The position numbers and the translations under genes were made by a program. Under the pieces are notes generated by a model. It was not told the DNA's origin. It saw only the letters and a program-made list of their open reading frames with translations, and searched no databases. A DNA stretch of 64,000 nucleotides. It comes from Xestospongia bergquistia (Eukaryota; Porifera; Demospongiae; Haplosclerida; Petrosiidae). Of the stretch, positions 60,130 to 64,000 are shown in pieces. The stretch covers positions 3,709,001 through 3,773,000 of the forward strand of contig OZ014421.1 in the NCBI GenBank assembly GCA_963965975.1. Reading direction: 5' to 3'. Positions within the stretch are counted from its first letter, which is position 1, and the number at the start of each line of letters is the position of its first letter.

Positions 60130-60657
60130 ATTCAATGAGCTTTACTAAATGAAGGTGCTAAAACTGTGATATTTGTGAGTGACACAGCAATAATTATCAT
60201 TAAATATTTTATCTTTATTACTAGGTGGTTTGGCATGCGCAAACGCACACTGTGACCAAATTATTTCTGTGGTTTGTAGAGGGAAAGAAATGTAAGGTTA
60301 GTGATGTGAACGCTTTTGCCTTTGCTTGAAGTAAAGTTAGCATGTTGTGTTCTACGAAGAGTCAAAAGGATAGTGAAACGTTGTCCAAGATCTTGTCATC
60401 ATAAAGGGAAGTTGGTAGCAAAATTCGCGATCAAGGGCTACGTTTACATTTCTTTGTTTACTGACAGCGTTTGATTGTGTTCTATTCTAGGGCTACTTTA
60501 TGATTGAAAGTTAGTTTCATATATTACTTGTATTTGTATAGAACAAAGAAACGCTTTGAAGTGCATTTGTAGAGTAAAATGTGTATAACATAATTTAGTA
60601 CGTAAATAGCATGAGGATATGATACTATGAGTGTGTGTGTGTGTAGACTACATAATA
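60130..60657. other. left flank of second piggyBac gene, no exon seen
   Basis: A duplicated cassette intron (to about 60,224) gives way to sequence starting GTGGTTTGGCATGCGCAAAC that has no cassette similarity and probably belongs to the piggyBac element. No TTAA-bounded terminal repeat could be located on this side. A short TG run lies at 60,630-60,645. Confidence 0.45.
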
Positions 60658-62600
60658 CTAATAATTGTGAAATGCTAGGAAACAGTCACTATCTGGTTTT
60701 CCTGTGTGGCATAGGGTTTTTTTGCACATTTGGCATTCCCACTGTGTCCACTTCAATTGTTTTCCCTTCCTGTAGCAATGAGAGCATTTGCTTCGCTTTG
60801 CTGCCTTCATTGGGAAGTGTAGAGTTGGTACTGAGGGATGAATAGCAGAGGAAGGGCGACCTCTAACTTTTCGACCGTTATAATTCCCAATTAGCTGTTT
60901 TGCCAACTCTGACCTGAAGTCAACGTATTGATGGTATACATGCCCTGTTGATGGTACATACCTGTGAAGGATGTAGGCATTTGCCAAAGTGAGTTCAAAT
61001 AAAAACCAAAAGATGTATTTGTAGAATTTGTGGCTTTTCAGTCGTACACAGTAGTAGTGTCGTAGCTGGTCATTGCAATCAACCCCTCCCATATACTTGT
61101 TGTAGTCAATAACATTCAAGGGGCAGGTGAAAGTTTTTCTTGTGCCATCCTTTTGTTTTCTGGTGTGCCTTCTTCATTTCTGCAGTTTGGTAGAGAGAAC
61201 ACTTACTGTTTTGTTGTCTTGCCACAATGAGAAATGCAATTTTCTTTTTCAATTGTCTTGTAATCTCCCCTCTCTGGTAGTCCCTTCTTAAGAAAAGGCT
61301 TAAATTCATCAGGATAGCCTACTCGATTTCATCGAATGGTGCCGCATGCATAGATCGAGTCCTTTAGAAGGTCATTGAAGAGCTGTACACTGGTGAAAAA
61401 GTTATCGCAGTACACTGTATAGTGTTTGCCAACTTGATTCCTGGTTAGATCTTTCACAACCCGTTCATGTATATGTGTTTCCGACCTGCCTCCCACTTTG
61501 CCAAGGTACACCTGAAATTGAGAAACATAGCCATTTATAGCATATGCTCTCATCCAGACTTTTATCCCTCTCTTTGTAGGTTTTTTGGGAAGATATTGCT
61601 TGAGAGAGGATCTTCAATTGAAGGGGATCATGGCCTCATCAATTGAGCTGGCACTGTGAGGATTATATATCTCCAAAAACCTCTCTGATATGGAAGTTAT
61701 CACCGGTCGGATTTTCCAAAGACGATCATAGCTAGGATCTGTTCGCTGAACTGAATAGGATTCATTCTGCGTGAAATGGAGAAACCGAGAGATTTCCAAG
61801 AATCGTCTCAGAGATATCCTGTCTGCTACTGGGGAGTAATAGTAAGTTGGATCTAATTTCCAGTAATCATAAAGGCATGGTAATTGATTGATTCCCATTA
61901 GAATCATGAATCCAAAATACGCTTGAATTTCAAGCGGTGTTACTTGGTCAAATCTCTCGTAGGCATCAGTTGATAGCACTTCTTGAGCATATACATTAGT
62001 TTGCTCAGCAATCATATTGATTAGAGCAGGAGTGAAAAGTAAATGGAAGATACCAAGTAGGGTATGAGAGAGGGGAACTGTAGGTTCACAAGGAACAGTA
62101 CAGGGAAGGACAGTAGTAGGCCTGTCAGTAGTAAGGCCAGTTTTCGTTGACTCAAAAAGGATTCACCTGACTCAAATTCAAATGGTTCATCAATCTCCAT
62201 AGCATCACAACTATAGAATTAGAAAAGACAAGCATCAAAGAGTTATTTGGAGTGTTGGTATAATAACAGAAGCAGTAGACATGGTTATAATAATTCTTTC
62301 TTTTGATCTTACCTTTCCAGATTTTCGTCGGTGTCCATTCTGTGTAAAAGAAAATGGAATGAAAAGTACCTAGTGTTTAGTTTGTTTTTCTAATTATAAT
62401 GCAATAATATTGTTACTGCATACACATTATTATACATATTATATATACAATAATAACTATTATATATTATACTATATAACAACAATCTCTTCTTCCTCTT
62501 CCACGTCAAAATCATCGTCACTATACTCACAAATAACCTCACCACCAATTTCCCATTCGTTTTCAATCATTTCAACAATATCTTCTGCTCTGTAATTCAT
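60658..62600 (-). pseudogene. piggyBac transposase (PGBD-like), stops and frameshifts
   Basis: Minus-strand DDE_Tnp_1_7 protein. An acidic leader ORF starts with ATG at 62600 (MNYRAEDIVEMIENEWEIGG) and a small exon near 62,341 reads MDTDENLE. The domain opens with LLFTPALINMIAEQTNVYAQ (about 62,045) and continues DRISLRRFLEISRFLHFTQN, then SSIDEAMIPFN with TGA right after it (61,617), then SLKQYLPKKPTKRGIKVWM. HYTVYCDNFFTS and CGTIR follow, then a TGA (61,327). After frameshifts the frame resumes with DYNKYMGGVDCNDQLRHYY. The three catalytic Asp (SIDE, YCDN, GGVDCND) are all present. The C-terminus has a Cys-rich CSHC...CQMC...LC...DC..FH domain, as in piggyBac. Two in-frame stops and two frameshifts make it inactive. 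Confidence 0.93.
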
Positions 62601-62690
62601 GGCTAATTACTGCTGAGAGCTAAATTTATGGCTGGGTGTGGCAGCTGAGAACTAATTTATGGCTGGGTGTGGCAGCTGTTTGATGAAATT
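62600..62690. repeat. short tandem repeat at piggyBac 5' flank
   Basis: GAGA(A/G)CTAA.TTTATGGCTGGG followed by TGTGGCAGCT occurs twice in succession (about 62,612 and 62,646). Just beyond, TTAA at 62740-62743 marks the point where cassette-type sequence (CTTTTCTCTGTGATATA) resumes, so this may be the subterminal part of the element and TTAA its insertion site. No CCC terminus is visible there. Confidence 0.5.
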
Positions 62691-62743
62691 ATTTGCGTAT
62701 AAATATCGCGCTCAATTACGACGACGTTGATTGCAATTCTTAA

Positions 62744-62960
62744 TAAACCTTTTCTCTGTGATATATTGACTTTAGTAAGAAGTATATTTAGTACTATGTT
62801 GCAAGTCTGAGTAATATTCAAGTAAATATGCTGGTTAATAAAGTATGTTGCATTCCATTTAGCCAAGTCATTTGGCAGTCTTCCCTGCAGTATTTCTGAG
62901 CGAATGATGTTCCTCGGTACATGGTAAAGTAATGTATTACATCGTGATAGACTCAAGTAA
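62744..62960 (+). repeat. outlying diverged cassette remnant
   Basis: Segments TTTTCTCTGTGATATA, AGTATATTTAGTACTATGTTGCAAGTCTGA and GCATTCCATTTAGCCAAGTC then TTTGGCAGTC...GATGTTCCTCGGTACA match the cassette spacer and exon A in order, with a large part missing between. It shows that the cassette array once extended across the site now occupied by the piggyBac gene. Confidence 0.75.
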
Positions 62961-63119
62961 CATGATTTGTTGTCCTTCTAGGTATACGGATATCAGTGTA
63001 ATGTTACATTCATATTGTATAACTTAACAATATTACCTTATTTTAAACATACACACACACATACATGCAGATGAAGGAAATAACAATTGGTAAGTATATT
63101 AACAATAAAAATGTATAAA

Positions 63120-63210
63120 CATTAACTGGTATTTTGACATAAACTAATACTACAAATATAATACTACCAAATGTAATACTGCCAAATGTAATACTGCAAA
63201 TGTAATATTG
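63120..63210. repeat. 15-16-bp minisatellite AATACTGCCAAATGT
   Basis: AATACTACAAATAT, AATACTACCAAATGT, AATACTGCCAAATGT and AATACTGCAAATGT follow each other at about 63,146-63,205. A CA run of about 14 bases lies just upstream (63,050-63,062). Confidence 0.8.
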
Positions 63211-63277
63211 TCATTAACATATTTTAACATCATTGTAAAATATATTATTCCTTCTCGTTTCTCTTTTATTACCCTAG

Positions 63278-63556
63278 ATTCGCTGTACATCAGGACTAGG
63301 CTCAAGACATCCTCTGTCTCAAAAGAGTCTAGGGAGTAAGTTAAGACCATACAGTACTAGACTACTAGTGTACATTGATTCATAATACTTCAGGCTCAAG
63401 ACTCAAGACATTCCTATACTTCGAAGAGTCTGAAGAGTAAGTTAACTGAATACAATACTAGTGTACATTAATTCATAATTAATTATTTCTGTTAATTTGT
63501 TTTTTATTACAATAGCTTCACTGGACATCAGGATCAAGGATCAAGACATTTCTATA
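63278..63556 (+). repeat. triplicated exon-like unit with splice borders
   Basis: Three copies of a short segment. The first, TTCGCTGTACATCAGGACTA then GGCTCAAGACATCC...AAGAGTCTAGGGA, starts after TTACCCTAG and ends at GTAAGTTAAG. The second is CAGGCTCAAGACTC...CATTCC...GAAGAGTCTGAAGA, ending at GTAAGTTAAC. The third is TTCACTGGACATCAGGATCA...CATTTCTA after TTACAATAG and is cut by the element at 63556. Each copy has AG/GTAAGT borders like a small exon; the peptide is unrecognised. Confidence 0.6.
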
Positions 63557-64000
63557 GCCTCGTACCCAGGCTTTTGCGATAGGAAAGAAAGCCTGGTAAC
63601 TACTATTAGCGCATGCATTTAATTTCCACAGATTCCTTTGAAAGTAGTATACTCTAGGAATCCTCCGCCAACTATTGATGTCAAAATTCCTTTAATCACA
63701 ATGTGAGACTATTTGTAGTACTGATAGAAAGTATTCTTCTGCTCTACTCTATGCTAATGATGGAAAAGATGTTTTCGTGTGGTTTTCTATTCTAACAACA
63801 CTGAACATGTTTGTCGCTCTTTTTGCTTTCATTAAGTATCTACAGAACCAACAAACTCAACTAGCCATGCCTAAACTCAGTAGTGAATGAAACGTCATCA
63901 ATAGAAATCCAGCCATTTACTTGTCATTTAATTCTAAATCTTGCCATTATGATGTCAGTATATTGCGTAAATTACAATAAACGGATGCACAAGCAGTAGT
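63556..64000 (+). mobile_element. helicase-derived TIR element, runs off window
   Basis: Starts TAGCCTCGTACCCAGGCTTT, the terminus of the 143-bp MITEs. The interior (about 63,735-63,900) encodes SSALLYA then GKDVFVW, the start of the helicase fragment at 57,007-57,234, fused after deletion to a tail shared with the 56,626 copy. The window ends in GATGCACAAGCAGTAGT, the complement of the ACTACTG..TG(C/T)GCAT arm, so the right terminus should lie a few dozen bases beyond 64,000. Confidence 0.82.

Larger units (their letters stand above)
45270..60130 (+). repeat. tandem exon-cassette array (~15 kb)
   Basis: The region is built from diverged units. Each full unit has a T-exon-like stub (TTTGTATCAGTATCAGCTTG), a short intron (TGTACTAGAAATC...TTCTGCAG), exon A (begins GGCTGTTTAGCAAGAC), and a longer spacer with TCAATGAGCTTTAGCCCTTAG and AACCAGTATATTTAGTAC. 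About 30-35 exon A copies can be picked out. Four units end instead in an intact transmembrane/stop exon. Some stretches (54,930-55,460; 58,430-60,100) have exon A copies only 185-300 bases apart without the stub. Full-length copies of exon A have AG acceptors and GTAAAT-type donors. Many other copies carry stops or frameshifts. The family is unrecognised. Confidence 0.85.

Noticed and set aside
62410-62595. Ser/Tyr-rich 61-codon plus-strand frame
   Set aside because: Antisense to the acidic leader of the piggyBac transposase; Ser-rich because the opposite strand encodes Glu/Asp runs.

Overview
The window looks like nuclear DNA of an invertebrate animal. It has no prokaryote-style gene packing, it is AT-rich, the readable coding pieces are small exons split by introns of roughly 40-60 bases with GT/AG borders, and the transposon families (piggyBac, hAT, rve-integrase, a RecQ-helicase-bearing element) are typical of marine invertebrates such as sponges. 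The species cannot be fixed from sequence alone; a demosponge is my best guess (inference).

Layout. 1-28,094: one uninterrupted satellite array of a 143-bp monomer (about 196 units), open at the left edge of the window. Its left half carries multi-monomer higher-order repeats and its right edge is more diverged, so this is a candidate (peri)centromeric or heterochromatic block. 28,095-32,000: transposon graveyard with a broken rve-type integrase and a retroelement ORF tail. 32,796-36,098 (minus): the most interesting gene, about 20 short exons encoding a ubiquitin-specific-protease-like (C19) domain followed by a Ulp1/SENP-like (C48) domain. Splice phases agree over almost the whole distance, so much of it may be a live gene. 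36,164-36,839: nested tandem repeat. 37,418-38,265 and 40,232-40,713: two non-autonomous hAT elements with 8-bp target duplications. 41,726-44,341: a piggyBac element with TTAA duplications and a decayed transposase.

45,270-60,130 is an array of exon cassettes on the plus strand. A ~113-nt exon (exon A) recurs roughly 30-35 times, and four copies of a terminal exon encode a transmembrane helix, a short Tyr-rich tail and a stop. Many exon A copies are broken, but several are intact with proper splice sites, and all four terminal exons are intact. Embedded are 143-bp MITEs with 9-bp target duplications, and a longer relative of the MITE that carries a RecQ helicase fragment. 60,658-62,600 (minus) is a second piggyBac transposase, broken by stops but retaining its three catalytic aspartates and its C-terminal Cys-rich domain. 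62,740-64,000 holds an outlying cassette remnant, a triplicated exon-like unit and a fourth helicase/MITE copy running off the window.

No rRNA, tRNA, CRISPR or bacterial operon was seen. Apart from the USP-Ulp1 gene and possibly the exon cassettes, the window is repeats and dead mobile DNA.
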